Part shown: piece by piece, positions 7,189 to 15,745 of the stretch
How positions within the stretch are numbered: position 1 is the first letter of the stretch
How the letters are laid out: the number at the start of each line of letters is the position of its first letter
IMG/VR virus record: IMGVR_UViG_3300025647_000184
Coordinates: 1-29,461 of that record
Strand: one strand, 5' to 3'
DNA length: 29,461 nt
Source of the DNA: a virus
Program-made: the position numbers and the translations under genes
Notes under the pieces: generated by a model
Database searches by the model: none
Seen by the model: the letters and a program-made list of their open reading frames with translations, nothing else
What the model was told of the DNA's origin: nothing

Positions 7189-8664
7189 ATGCAAGTACAG
7201 TTTATTAATGACGATGATTTTATAAAATATAAATTTAAAACTAAACCATTTAAACATCAGTATGATGCTTTTATGGAAAGTAAAGATAAGGAAGCCTATG
7301 CATTATTTATGGAACAAGGTACTGGTAAGTCTAAAGTTATTATTGATAACATTGCCTATCTATTTAGGAGAGGCTCTATTGATACTGCTATTATTGCTGC
7401 TCCAAAAGGTGTATATCGTAATTGGCTTGCTTCTGAATTTAATACTCACATGCCTGAAGATGTCGTACAATTATCTAAAATCTGTATATGGTCGCCTAGT
7501 GAAACGAAAAAAAATGTAGATGAACTTGTAAGCTTTTTAAAAGAATCAGAGAAGTTAAGATTTTTTATTATAAATATAGAAGCTCTATCTACTGACAAAG
7601 GTAAAAATTATTTACAACGATTATTAAATACTGGTAAATCTTTTTTCTGTATAGATGAAAGTACAACGATTAAACATAGAACTGCTAGAAGAACTAAATC
7701 AGTTTTAAAACTTGGTCGTATGGCTAAGTATAGAAGAATACTTACAGGAACACCAGTGACCCAAGGTCCTTTAGACTTATGGTCACAAATAAATTTTTTA
7801 GATGAATATATTTTACAATCTAGTTTCTATGCATATCGAAATGCTTATTGTGTACTTCGTAGAAGACGTACATCAACACATAGTTTTGATGAAATAGTAA
7901 GTTATCAAAGATTAGATGAATTACAAGATACTCTAAAACCATACAGCTTTAGAGTAACTAAAGAAGAATGTTTAGATTTACCGCCTAAACTAAGACAAAA
8001 GCGAGAAATAGAGCTTAATGTGAACCAGAAGCAATTATATCACACACTTAGAAAACGTGCTATAGTAGAACTAGAACAGTCTAAATTAGTGACTGCGCCT
8101 CTTATAATCACAAGAATATTGAGATTACAGCAGATATTATGTGGATTTATTAAATATGATGATGGAAGAGAAGAAGTCATCCCGGGAACTAACCCTAGAC
8201 TAGAAGAATTAATGAATGTATTGGAAGAGACAACTGGCGGTGTAATTATATGGGCTACATTTAGAAGAACGATTGAAATGATCTACGATGCTCTAGCTAA
8301 GAAGTATGGTGCTAGTAATGTTGCAACTTATTATGGTGAAACTGAATCTGAATTAAGACAAGAAATAGTTACTAAGTTTCAAGCTGGTGAAATTAAATAC
8401 TTTATAGGTCAACCTAGAACTGGAGGTTATGGTCTAACTTTAACTAATGCTAAAACTGTTATTTACTTTAATAATACTTACGATATGGAAGTTAGATTAC
8501 AGTCTGAAGATAGAGCACATAGAATTGGTCAAAAAGATAAAGTTACTTATATAGATTTTGTAGTACCGGGAAGTATAGATGAAAAAATACTTAAAACTTT
8601 AGATACTAAAAAGAAACTCGCTGATCAAATAACAGGTGATCATTGGAAAGAATTATTTAGTTAA
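7189..8664 (+). CDS. SNF2-family DNA helicase/translocase
   Basis: The 491-residue protein is the only plus-strand gene. Motif I MEQGTGKS is at residues 41-48. Motif II is DEST at 156-159, in place of the usual DEAH. Motif III LTGTPV is at 185-190. The C-terminal RecA lobe has RTGGYGLTL and the motif VI segment QSEDRAHRIGQ at 438-448. The order and spacing are those of minimal SNF2/Rad54-like ATPases, which translocate on duplex DNA and remodel bound proteins rather than unwind strands. It has no extra nuclease or chromatin-binding domain. The ribosome site is weak (AGAAAGTTTATATG). It diverges from the replication genes and converges on the lysis genes, so it is transcribed on its own and may be expressed at a different time. 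Confidence 0.92.
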   Translation: MQVQFINDDDFIKYKFKTKPFKHQYDAFMESKDKEAYALFMEQGTGKSKVIIDNIAYLFRRGSIDTAIIAAPKGVYRNWLASEFNTHMPEDVVQLSKICIWSPSETKKNVDELVSFLKESEKLRFFIINIEALSTDKGKNYLQRLLNTGKSFFCIDESTTIKHRTARRTKSVLKLGRMAKYRRILTGTPVTQGPLDLWSQINFLDEYILQSSFYAYRNAYCVLRRRRTSTHSFDEIVSYQRLDELQDTLKPYSFRVTKEECLDLPPKLRQKREIELNVNQKQLYHTLRKRAIVELEQSKLVTAPLIITRILRLQQILCGFIKYDDGREEVIPGTNPRLEELMNVLEETTGGVIIWATFRRTIEMIYDALAKKYGASNVATYYGETESELRQEIVTKFQAGEIKYFIGQPRTGGYGLTLTNAKTVIYFNNTYDMEVRLQSEDRAHRIGQKDKVTYIDFVVPGSIDEKILKTLDTKKKLADQITGDHWKELFS

Positions 8665-8746
8665 CAGGTCCACCAAAAAAAGCTAACAAACAAATAAGAA
8701 TAATAAGTATAGCTGTAAATTTATAATTTATATCACCTGGTTCCAT
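8657..8746 (-). CDS. 29-residue single-span membrane peptide at the end of the lysis cassette
   Basis: I found this frame in the gap between the SNF2 gene and the holin-like gene. It encodes MEPGDINYKF, then a hydrophobic span TAILIILICLLAFFGG, then PVN and stop: one membrane helix with a short acidic N-terminus. GGAG lies nine bases before the ATG at 8746; an upstream in-frame ATG at 8761 would give 34 residues. It follows the holin-like gene directly and its last 8 bases overlap the converging SNF2 gene. Size and place suit an antiholin, a pinholin-like peptide or a small spanin-like partner, but no family was recognised. Confidence 0.6.
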   Translation of the reverse strand: MEPGDINYKFTAILIILICLLAFFGGPVN

Positions 8747-8762
8747 ATAAAGATACTCCATA

Positions 8763-9152
8763 TTATTTCTTTTTAATTATATCGGCTCCTTTCAAACCGT
8801 AGATTGCTGATACCACACCAATAAATAAAGCTTGATACCAAAATGGCATGTTACCAAAGTATTCAAAAAATGTGTCTAATTTAGTACGAATTTCTGGATC
8901 GTCAGAAAAGATAGACCAAACCAATATAATAACAGGAGCGGATACCAAAATAAGGACAAATTCATCCTTCCAGCCTTTATCATTAGACGCAATAATTTCC
9001 TTTTTATATTCAAGTTCGCCACTCGCCATTTTTTCTGCATGCTTCATTTCAGCAACAGATTCTAATTCTTTTGTTCTTCTTCTATTAGCAGCAATACTCA
9101 TTCCAGTTTTAATTATTCCTGGAACTAATTTAGCTGCAATATTTAACCACAT
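8763..9152 (-). CDS. holin-like membrane protein
   Basis: Start chosen at 9152, where GGAGG lies seven bases upstream of the ATG; the frame is open a further 24 bases. The 129-residue product has an amphipathic N-terminal helix, a charged Lys/Glu-rich linker (about 24-64), and two membrane spans: FVLILVSAPVIILVWSIF at about 65-82 and FWYQALFIGVVSAIYGL at about 104-120. It ends in KKK. This layout resembles the GTA/phage three-span holin group, in which the first span is weak. It would open the inner membrane so the amidase can reach the wall. The amidase gene lies immediately upstream with a 10-base overlap, as in a standard lysis cassette. Confidence 0.72.
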   Translation of the reverse strand: MWLNIAAKLVPGIIKTGMSIAANRRRTKELESVAEMKHAEKMASGELEYKKEIIASNDKGWKDEFVLILVSAPVIILVWSIFSDDPEIRTKLDTFFEYFGNMPFWYQALFIGVVSAIYGLKGADIIKKK

Positions 9153-9586
9153 TTTATGTCCTCCTTGTGTAACCATTCTCTAAGAGGAAAACCTGGGCAA
9201 TTAGGTTTATTTTCTTGAACGTCACTGTGTCCAACGATTTCTTTAATATGCGGATATTTTTTTAATAGCATAACTAAAGTATCTTTTAAAGTAAAAAGTT
9301 GTTCTAAAGTAAAATTATTTTCTGGTCCATCGTCATCAGCCATACCTCCGACTAAACAAATAGCTACACTTCTTGAATTAACAGCTGGAGCGTGTGCTCC
9401 TTTAAAACCTACTGGTCTTCCATGTTCTAATTTACCATCACGTCTAATAATATAATGATAACCTACATCGTCCCAACCATTTTGATCCACGTGCCACTTT
9501 CTTATTTCATCGTAACCAATATCCATAGATGCTTTAGTTGCAGCACAATGAACAACGATCATATCTGTATTGCTTCTTAACTCCAT
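9143..9586 (-). CDS. N-acetylmuramoyl-L-alanine amidase (T7 lysozyme type, endolysin)
   Basis: The 147-residue protein matches the Amidase_2/T7 gp3.5 fold in length and active site. Zn ligands are H13 in IVVHCAAT, H120 in IVGHSD and C130 in KPNCPGF; Y43 in GYHYIIRRDG and K127 complete the catalytic set seen in T7 lysozyme. It cuts the bond between N-acetylmuramic acid and L-alanine in peptidoglycan at lysis. There is no signal peptide, so it needs the adjacent holin. AGAGG sits six bases before the ATG. T7 lysozyme also inhibits T7 RNA polymerase; no such polymerase is visible here, so that second role cannot be claimed. Confidence 0.92.
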   Translation of the reverse strand: MELRSNTDMIVVHCAATKASMDIGYDEIRKWHVDQNGWDDVGYHYIIRRDGKLEHGRPVGFKGAHAPAVNSRSVAICLVGGMADDDGPENNFTLEQLFTLKDTLVMLLKKYPHIKEIVGHSDVQENKPNCPGFPLREWLHKEDIKCG

Positions 9587-9873
9587 GTAACACCTCTTTT
9601 TTCTACTATTCTACACTTTTTTGTTTGTAAATCTACTTTAATTATTTCTATATTTTTATTTTTAATTCTAGGAACTCTAGATATAGAGCTTCCATCTTTT
9701 CTTTTATTCTCTGTTTTAACGTCAAATAATCTAGTTTTAAATGTTATAGGATCTATTGCAACTAAGTCTACAGCTGATTGTGTTTGGCATGCTTTAAATA
9801 CAAAAAAATTATTTTCTTGTAACCAACAAACAGCTAAATTTTCTGCGTAACAACCTTTATTTTTATTAATCAC
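9577..9873 (-). CDS. PD-(D/E)XK nuclease-like protein, GTG start
   Basis: The frame begins with GTG at 9871-9873, four bases after the stop of the large ejection protein; no in-frame ATG precedes the conserved core, so GTG is the likely start. The 98-residue product has the order E11 in GCYAENLA, D36 in AVDLVAID, then DVK at 51-53. This is the E...D...(D/E)xK metal-binding core of the PD-(D/E)XK superfamily, most like small group-I-intron-type or resolvase-like endonucleases. It could resolve branched phage DNA before packaging, or degrade host DNA. The ribosome site is weak (AAAGAAAG). It overlaps the amidase start by 10 bases, so it is translated with the lysis genes. Confidence 0.72.
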   Translation of the reverse strand: MINKNKGCYAENLAVCWLQENNFFVFKACQTQSAVDLVAIDPITFKTRLFDVKTENKRKDGSSISRVPRIKNKNIEIIKVDLQTKKCRIVEKRGVTWS

Positions 9874-9876
9874 TCA

Positions 9877-12800
9877 TTAATCTTTCTTTAACTTTTTCTC
9901 AAATTCCATTTGTTCTAAGTTAATATTTTTAGCTTTTTCACCTTTTATAAACATATTAATTAATTTTTTAATTTTAGGTGTTAAATATTTATCTAAATAT
10001 TTAGGAGCAGTTGCGCCAGTTTTTCCTACTACAGCATTTACTACTGAATCAATAGGAGTAAATATATCAGGTGATCCTGGTGGTACATCTTCTCCTGATA
10101 CTCTTTCTGTAATTTTATCTTCCATATATTCTTTAGCATATAATGGATTAGTTTTGAAACTATAAGTTTTTCTAGGCAAATAATCTTGTGCTGCTTGTAA
10201 TACTTTTTTAAATAAATTTTTATGTTCGGGTTTACTACTTTCGCCTAATCTATCTAACCATCTAGGATAGTTTCCTGCTAAAAATTGATTTTTAACAGCT
10301 TGTGTAAATTTAGTATAATCTGCTAATAAATCTAAACTGTCTCCACCTAAATCCATACCATCATAAATACGACCTAGTCTATTAACAATTAATCTTTTAT
10401 GGTTTAATGGTCCTGCAAATATATCGATAAATAAACCTGCTCTATTAGCAGCTTCTGTAAGACCTTCTCCAGCTTTACCGCCTAAATCGGGAGCTTGAAC
10501 AAGTTTTAAAACTTTAGATATACTTCTATATGATTCTACAAATTCTTTTCCATATAGATTATCTAAGACACCTTTATTAGAAGTTAAAAAATCATCTAAT
10601 AAATTACCATTTAAGGCTTTTACATTACTTCCTTCTATTGGTGTTTTAACTGCATTCATCATTTTTTGTAAATACAACTTTCTAATATCAGTAGTTAATT
10701 GATTTGATGTAAGTGATAATTTTTTAATTAATGGTTTGATATCGTATTTATTTCCTATTCTAAATATTTCATCAGCAATAGCTGTACCAGTTCCTTTATC
10801 TAATAAATCTATTTTTAAAGAAGGTAATTCTTTAGATACAATATTTTGTATATCAGCATTTTGTTTTACAAGATCATCATATAATTTCATCGCTGATCCA
10901 GTATCTTTTGCAAATTTATTGTATAAATCATCTCCTAAAATTAATCTATAATTGTCTCCATATTTTTTAATAAAGTTTGCATGTGACATAGCACCACTAG
11001 CACCAGCTTCTTTTGGTAAAACATTATCATAATAATGTTGATAAAGTGATCCTTTAATTTTATTAGTTTGATTAAAGTTTAAAAATTTACCATCAATTAG
11101 ATTTCCTAATCTTTCAGCATTATTTAATCCTTCTTTAGTACTAGCTGTAATAGAATCAAATACATTTCTACCAGTACCAGTTAAACTTGCTGATCTAATT
11201 ACTTGAGGTTTAGGACCATATCCTATTTCGTCAGCTAATTTATTTAAAAAACTATTTTTATAATTAAATAATAAAGTATCATATTCTCGATATAAAGCTG
11301 CAGTTTTTGGATCTTTTGAAACAGCATCATCAATAGCATCATTAAATATTCCTTTTAAATTTCTTATTGCGTCTTTAGTACCTTTAGGTACAGCATCTGT
11401 AATATCTATATTTTGTAAAGCTCTCTTAATAGCTAATGCATTATTAAAACTTAAATTTTCAATACTATTAACACCTTCTTTTAATATTTTTAATTGGTTT
11501 TTTACTAAACCAAATTGTCCACCATTTTGTTCTAAAAAATCTACAAATTCATTTATAGTTTTTTGATTTTTCCATTCTGCTAAAGCTTTTTTACCTTTAG
11601 GTGGAGTAGGTGATATTTTCTTTTTTATAGTTAAATCATATTCATTAAATATATTTTTTAATACTTGTGTTCCTTTTTCATCAAGTTGAACTGTTAATTG
11701 ATTTTTTTTAGCAGAAGTATTTATTCTATTTTGTAATAAAGATAATCTTGAATTAAGTTTTTCATTAACTTCATTGAACACAATACCCATTTTATCAATT
11801 TGATTTGTTTCATATGTTTTATATAAATTATCTTTAACTCTTTGAGTATTTGCAAAAGCTTGTTTAACACCTTTATCAGATGCGACTAATTCATCTTCTC
11901 TTATATTTTTAACATTCTTTTCTATGTTATTAATAATATTATCACTTGTTTTAACATTAATATCATCAAGACCAGTAGTATATTTTAATATTTTATTTTC
12001 TACTTCTTTATTTTTAACTCTTTCATTTGCTGAATTTAAAATCTTTTTATATATTCTATCTCCTTTAGTACCTTTAGGAATTATACCACTTTCAGGTATC
12101 ATATTTGCTACACTAATTGCAATATAGTCATTTGCTATATCATCACTAACTCCAGCATTTTTTAAAACTGTTCTAGCTTCATTTATTGCTTTAGTCATTT
12201 CTTCATCTATACTTCCACCTGTTTTTAAAAATTTACCAACAGTATCTCTAGATAATCTTTCGTTTCCAACCATGAAAACTTGTTGTTTAATTATTTTTGC
12301 TAAAGGTAAAAATGCTGCAGTTGCAACCGCATCAATTGCTCCTGTAGTTGCTGCTTCTTTAAAAGCGTATGCTCCAAATTGTTCATCGTCCATATAATCA
12401 AAAAGGCCATACTTTCTTCCTAATTGTAATCTATAATATTCAGCACCAGCAGCTGCTAGTCCTGATCCAGCAACAGTTCCTCCAGGACCAAACGCTGATC
12501 CAACAGTTCCTGCTGTAATACTTGCTCCTATTACCATAGCATCACCAGCAAAACCTTGAAGATCAGAAGTATCAAACCCTGGTTTATTAAAAGTATAAAA
12601 GTAACCATCTCCACCTAATTCTTTAGGTATAGAAAAAACTAAACCAGTATATGCATCATTACCTTCACCTACTTGTTGATTTTTTACTTTTATCTTATCT
12701 TTATATTGATCAACTAATTCTTTATCAAGTCCTTGATTTTGTACAAGATCCTCTGCTAATAATCTTTTAGCTCCAAAAATTTGAGCATCTGGAGTTTTAC

Positions 12801-13173
12801 CTCCAAAACTTAATCTATATCTTACATCAGCAGGAGCTTCCTTATCAGTTCTTACACCATAAAGATTAAATGTTTCTCCTTTAGATGGCATATAATAAGC
12901 AAGAGCTTCATCTACACCTTCCATATATAGTTCATCATATGTTGATCTATCTTTTTTTATTTTAGATGTTGTGCTTTGTATTAAATCGTAATCGTAACCT
13001 TGACTTGCTAATATTTCTTTTTTAGTTTGAGGTTTTTGTTTAGTTTGTAATTCTGATAAATAAGTATCTTTATCAATAGCTCCAGTAACTAAACCTTCAG
13101 CAGTCTTTTCATCAAGTCCATTACTAATAAGTTTATTGTAAACATTCTTTTGTTGAGTAGAAAGTTCTGCCAT
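9877..13173 (-). CDS. large internal virion / DNA-ejection-type protein
   Basis: At 1098 residues this is the largest gene. The N-terminal 200 residues are soluble and charged. A Gly/Ala-rich hydrophobic segment follows at about 207-245 (GDAMVIGASITAGTVGSAFG within it), with a second weaker one at about 278-293. The rest is helical, Lys/Asn-rich and coiled-coil-like. One long, mostly helical protein with a glycine-rich membrane-active patch, placed after the tail genes and before lysis, fits ejection proteins that form the channel for DNA entry (compare the position of T7 gp15/gp16). I see no lytic transglycosylase motif. The start follows the preceding stop by only four bases and has no Shine-Dalgarno, suggesting reinitiation. 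The specific function is inferred from size and context. Confidence 0.62.
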   Translation of the reverse strand: MAELSTQQKNVYNKLISNGLDEKTAEGLVTGAIDKDTYLSELQTKQKPQTKKEILASQGYDYDLIQSTTSKIKKDRSTYDELYMEGVDEALAYYMPSKGETFNLYGVRTDKEAPADVRYRLSFGGKTPDAQIFGAKRLLAEDLVQNQGLDKELVDQYKDKIKVKNQQVGEGNDAYTGLVFSIPKELGGDGYFYTFNKPGFDTSDLQGFAGDAMVIGASITAGTVGSAFGPGGTVAGSGLAAAGAEYYRLQLGRKYGLFDYMDDEQFGAYAFKEAATTGAIDAVATAAFLPLAKIIKQQVFMVGNERLSRDTVGKFLKTGGSIDEEMTKAINEARTVLKNAGVSDDIANDYIAISVANMIPESGIIPKGTKGDRIYKKILNSANERVKNKEVENKILKYTTGLDDINVKTSDNIINNIEKNVKNIREDELVASDKGVKQAFANTQRVKDNLYKTYETNQIDKMGIVFNEVNEKLNSRLSLLQNRINTSAKKNQLTVQLDEKGTQVLKNIFNEYDLTIKKKISPTPPKGKKALAEWKNQKTINEFVDFLEQNGGQFGLVKNQLKILKEGVNSIENLSFNNALAIKRALQNIDITDAVPKGTKDAIRNLKGIFNDAIDDAVSKDPKTAALYREYDTLLFNYKNSFLNKLADEIGYGPKPQVIRSASLTGTGRNVFDSITASTKEGLNNAERLGNLIDGKFLNFNQTNKIKGSLYQHYYDNVLPKEAGASGAMSHANFIKKYGDNYRLILGDDLYNKFAKDTGSAMKLYDDLVKQNADIQNIVSKELPSLKIDLLDKGTGTAIADEIFRIGNKYDIKPLIKKLSLTSNQLTTDIRKLYLQKMMNAVKTPIEGSNVKALNGNLLDDFLTSNKGVLDNLYGKEFVESYRSISKVLKLVQAPDLGGKAGEGLTEAANRAGLFIDIFAGPLNHKRLIVNRLGRIYDGMDLGGDSLDLLADYTKFTQAVKNQFLAGNYPRWLDRLGESSKPEHKNLFKKVLQAAQDYLPRKTYSFKTNPLYAKEYMEDKITERVSGEDVPPGSPDIFTPIDSVVNAVVGKTGATAPKYLDKYLTPKIKKLINMFIKGEKAKNINLEQMEFEKKLKKD

Positions 13174-13177
13174 TTTA

Positions 13178-14458
13178 TTATTTAGGTTTATTTATTAACT
13201 CATTAGTTATTTCATTTTGAATTAAACTTTGTATATTTTGTTCTTGTGCTGCTGCAGTTTTTTTATAAGTATCAAAATAACTAGTTGTTTCTCCTTTGAA
13301 TTGAGGCTCTAATGTTTGATAATAATAAGCATTAATAATTCTAAATGGATTAGCATCTTCTGCTGTACCAAATAAATCAATTAAACTTTGATCTGTTACT
13401 TTATCTTTTAATTGATCAGCTAAAGCTTTAGCTGCTTTTTCATTTGCAACCTGTTCAAATTCAATATTTTTATTTATAAATGCTTCTTCTTTAGCAAAAC
13501 TAGGTATTTTATTATTAATTTCCATCAAAGTTTTTTGTGCAGCGACAAGTTTTCTTAGAGCTTGTGGGTTAGTTCCAATATCACCTATTGTACTTAATAA
13601 CACTTGAATATCTTTATCAGAAGCTGGATATAAATCTTTTACTTGAGATACAATAGCTTGTTTAGTTGCAGCAGAAAATAAATCTTTAAAAGCAACTTTG
13701 TCTTCAGCAGATAAATCTTGACCTGGTTCATATTTAGATACACTTGCTTCTAAACTTCTAAATTTATCAGATAAACCGCCACCTAATTCAGAAAATACTT
13801 TTTCAAATGGAGTTAAAAACTCTGAAACTAAACCAGTTGGTGCTTCAAAACCTTTTTGAGCTAATTTATATAACTCAATATATCTTTGATCTAGTGCGCC
13901 ATATTGTTTTTTTAAATCTCTCATTCTTGTTTGAAACTCTGGATATTCTTTTAAAATAGCTTCACTTATATCATCTCTAAATCTAGGAGGTTCTCCTTTT
14001 AATGCTTTTTCTAAAGAAGCTTGTGCTTTTATTTTTTCAGTTTCAGCAGCTGAACGTTTTTGACCAATAGCTTCTGATTCTAAAAATCCTTTTTTCTGTC
14101 CTTCTGCAAACATACCTATAGCAGACTTAGCTTGTCCTATTGGTGTATAAGATGATGCTGATATTAATGTATTTAAACCAGATAAAAATTGTTGTCTTTT
14201 TTCTCGATCATCATAGACAGATTCCATTTTTTTATCTATACCTTCAGTAAAAGAAGATAAAGCATCACCTACAGAAGATACAAATTGTTTAAATCCACCT
14301 TCTTTATAATCATTAATTTTTTTATCTTTTTTTAAATCGTCTAAATCAGAATATTCATCTAAATTTATTCTTTCAGCTTCTCTTTCTTCAAAAGTTTTTT
14401 TTACTGCTTCTGTTAAAGCTTTACCGCCTTGTACTTCGATTTTATTTTCTTCTTCCAT
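13178..14458 (-). CDS. probable internal virion protein, helical
   Basis: A 426-residue, strongly charged, mostly helical protein. The first 150 residues contain long Glu/Lys-rich stretches and a moderately hydrophobic segment (FLSGLNTLISASSYTPIG); the rest alternates short helices. No catalytic motif or named domain was recognised. AGGAGG precedes the ATG. It lies between a Gln/Ala-rich structural protein and the 1098-residue ejection-type protein, in the same place where short-tailed phages carry their set of two to four core proteins. I infer a role inside the capsid or as a partner of the large protein. Confidence 0.55.
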   Translation of the reverse strand: MEEENKIEVQGGKALTEAVKKTFEEREAERINLDEYSDLDDLKKDKKINDYKEGGFKQFVSSVGDALSSFTEGIDKKMESVYDDREKRQQFLSGLNTLISASSYTPIGQAKSAIGMFAEGQKKGFLESEAIGQKRSAAETEKIKAQASLEKALKGEPPRFRDDISEAILKEYPEFQTRMRDLKKQYGALDQRYIELYKLAQKGFEAPTGLVSEFLTPFEKVFSELGGGLSDKFRSLEASVSKYEPGQDLSAEDKVAFKDLFSAATKQAIVSQVKDLYPASDKDIQVLLSTIGDIGTNPQALRKLVAAQKTLMEINNKIPSFAKEEAFINKNIEFEQVANEKAAKALADQLKDKVTDQSLIDLFGTAEDANPFRIINAYYYQTLEPQFKGETTSYFDTYKKTAAAQEQNIQSLIQNEITNELINKPK

Positions 14459-14466
14459 TTAACCTC

Positions 14467-15297
14467 CTAAAAACTAGCGAGAGCTTGACCTGCTCCAACT
14501 AATTGCATAAATGGACTAGGTGATCCTACTGGTGTTCCAACATATCCTGATCTTTCTTCTCCATAAGTTCTTATAGGTGCTCCCGCTAATGCACCAACCA
14601 TTTGTCTAATTTGTCCTGCTGGATATTCTCTTTCTTCAATGAAATCTCTGTATTGTTCAGCAAGTTGTGCTTGTTCTATTCCTCTTGCTAAACTACCATA
14701 TTGAGCTAAACCTTGTGCTGCTCCGGCAAGTCCTGATAATTGAGATTGTGCCGCTTGTAATTGTGCTGCTCTATCTTGAGCAAATCTTTGTGCACCAGAT
14801 TCAAAACCTGCTTGTCTTAATCTACTTGATACATCAGAAACTTGATCAAAATATCTTTCTCTACCTAAAGCTCGTTCAACACCTTCTCTAGATCCACCAA
14901 AAGCTCCTGCACCAATTGCTTGTGCTGCCATTCCTCTTTGTTGTTGACCATAAGCTTCTCCTAAATCAGATAATGTTGATTGAATTACAGCTTCTTGATA
15001 TGGATTCATATATTGTTGCATTGTAGCAGTATCAAAAGTTTGTGCTCCTATTTGAGCTAACTGTCCTGCTTGTGGTAAAATTTGTGTGCTATAGACATTA
15101 GCAACTTGTTGTTCTTGTGGAGTAAGTCCAGCTACACGTTGACCAGTGTAGCCTTGATAAGGTTGTGTAAAAACATTTTCTGCTGTACGCAATGTTCGTT
15201 CTTGAATCTCTTTAAAGTATTCAGGAATTTGTGAAGTAACAGTTTGTTGACTTGGTGCTTGAACAACAGTTGTTTGTGGTTTAAAGATACTACCCAT
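14467..15297 (-). CDS. Gln/Ala-rich virion-associated protein
   Basis: A 276-residue protein rich in Gln, Ala and Gly. It has a disordered N-terminus (MGSIFKPQTTVVQAPSQQ), a segment MQQYMNPYQEAV, and a Gly-rich block GAGAFGGSREGVER, then a long Ala/Gln helix. The MNPY and GAFGGSRE elements recur in structural proteins of marine podoviruses and siphoviruses that I recall as unassigned virion proteins. Its start overlaps the end of the GNAT gene by 8 bases; GGAGG occurs 12 bases upstream. Function is not known; a core or tail-associated role is inferred from its place between the tail and ejection genes. Confidence 0.55.
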   Translation of the reverse strand: MGSIFKPQTTVVQAPSQQTVTSQIPEYFKEIQERTLRTAENVFTQPYQGYTGQRVAGLTPQEQQVANVYSTQILPQAGQLAQIGAQTFDTATMQQYMNPYQEAVIQSTLSDLGEAYGQQQRGMAAQAIGAGAFGGSREGVERALGRERYFDQVSDVSSRLRQAGFESGAQRFAQDRAAQLQAAQSQLSGLAGAAQGLAQYGSLARGIEQAQLAEQYRDFIEEREYPAGQIRQMVGALAGAPIRTYGEERSGYVGTPVGSPSPFMQLVGAGQALASF

Positions 15298-15745
15298 TGA
15301 TTATATATGTTCCTCCAATATTTTTATATCCTAATTTGACAAAGGCGTTGTGTTTTCTTTCAACGTCTTTACCTTGAAATATTTCGCATATCGCTGTAAC
15401 TTTTCTAGCTAATGCGTATTCTTTAAAAACTAACATTATAGCTTTAAAGATATGAAAGTTTCGATACTTAGGATTCATATGTAACCATAAAGTTCTTAAA
15501 AACTTTTTGTCACTATACCAAGTTTCGTCTATTGTAGCAGCCATAGTTCCTACAATATTATTTTCATATTCCACTACTATAACAAAACTATTACGAATGT
15601 AAAATATTATATTTTCAAGAGCTTTTTTATTATTAGTGTTTCCAAAGTTAAATGGAGCTTCTATTAGCCATGTTTTAAGTAATTCTCGTATTCTAACAGC
15701 GTCATCTATACGAGCTAATCTAATCTTATATTTATCTTTTTCCAT
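15290..15745 (-). CDS. GNAT-family N-acetyltransferase
   Basis: A 151-residue protein with the GNAT layout: an N-terminal strand-helix unit (KIRLARIDDAVRIRELL), a central strand FVIVVEYENNIVGTMAA, a core strand LRTLWLHMNPKYRN at about 83-96, then the helix FKAIMLVFKEYALAR. It ends in the typical NAFVKLGYKNIGG element. The acetyl-CoA pyrophosphate loop (usually R/Q-x-x-G-x-G/A) is degenerate here, reading KYRNFHIF, so acyl-CoA binding should be verified. Such genes recur between structural genes of short-tailed marine phages; substrates are unknown. It overlaps the tail gene before it by 14 bases and the next gene by 8. Confidence 0.72.
   Translation of the reverse strand: MEKDKYKIRLARIDDAVRIRELLKTWLIEAPFNFGNTNNKKALENIIFYIRNSFVIVVEYENNIVGTMAATIDETWYSDKKFLRTLWLHMNPKYRNFHIFKAIMLVFKEYALARKVTAICEIFQGKDVERKHNAFVKLGYKNIGGTYIING

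Noticed and set aside
7262-7519. 85-codon plus-strand frame within the SNF2 gene
   Set aside because: It overlaps the Walker A region of a well-supported gene and is Leu-rich from out-of-frame reading.
7189-8664. SNF2 helicase plus a C5 methyltransferase as a DISARM-like defence system
   Set aside because: The two genes are almost 6 kb apart, on opposite strands, and no DrmA/DrmB, PLD or other DISARM component is present. Both fit a phage replication/modification context.
8848-9183. Plus-strand frame of 111 codons
   Set aside because: It is antisense to the holin-like gene, whose membrane spans, ribosome site and position are convincing; the plus frame has no ribosome site or recognisable domain.
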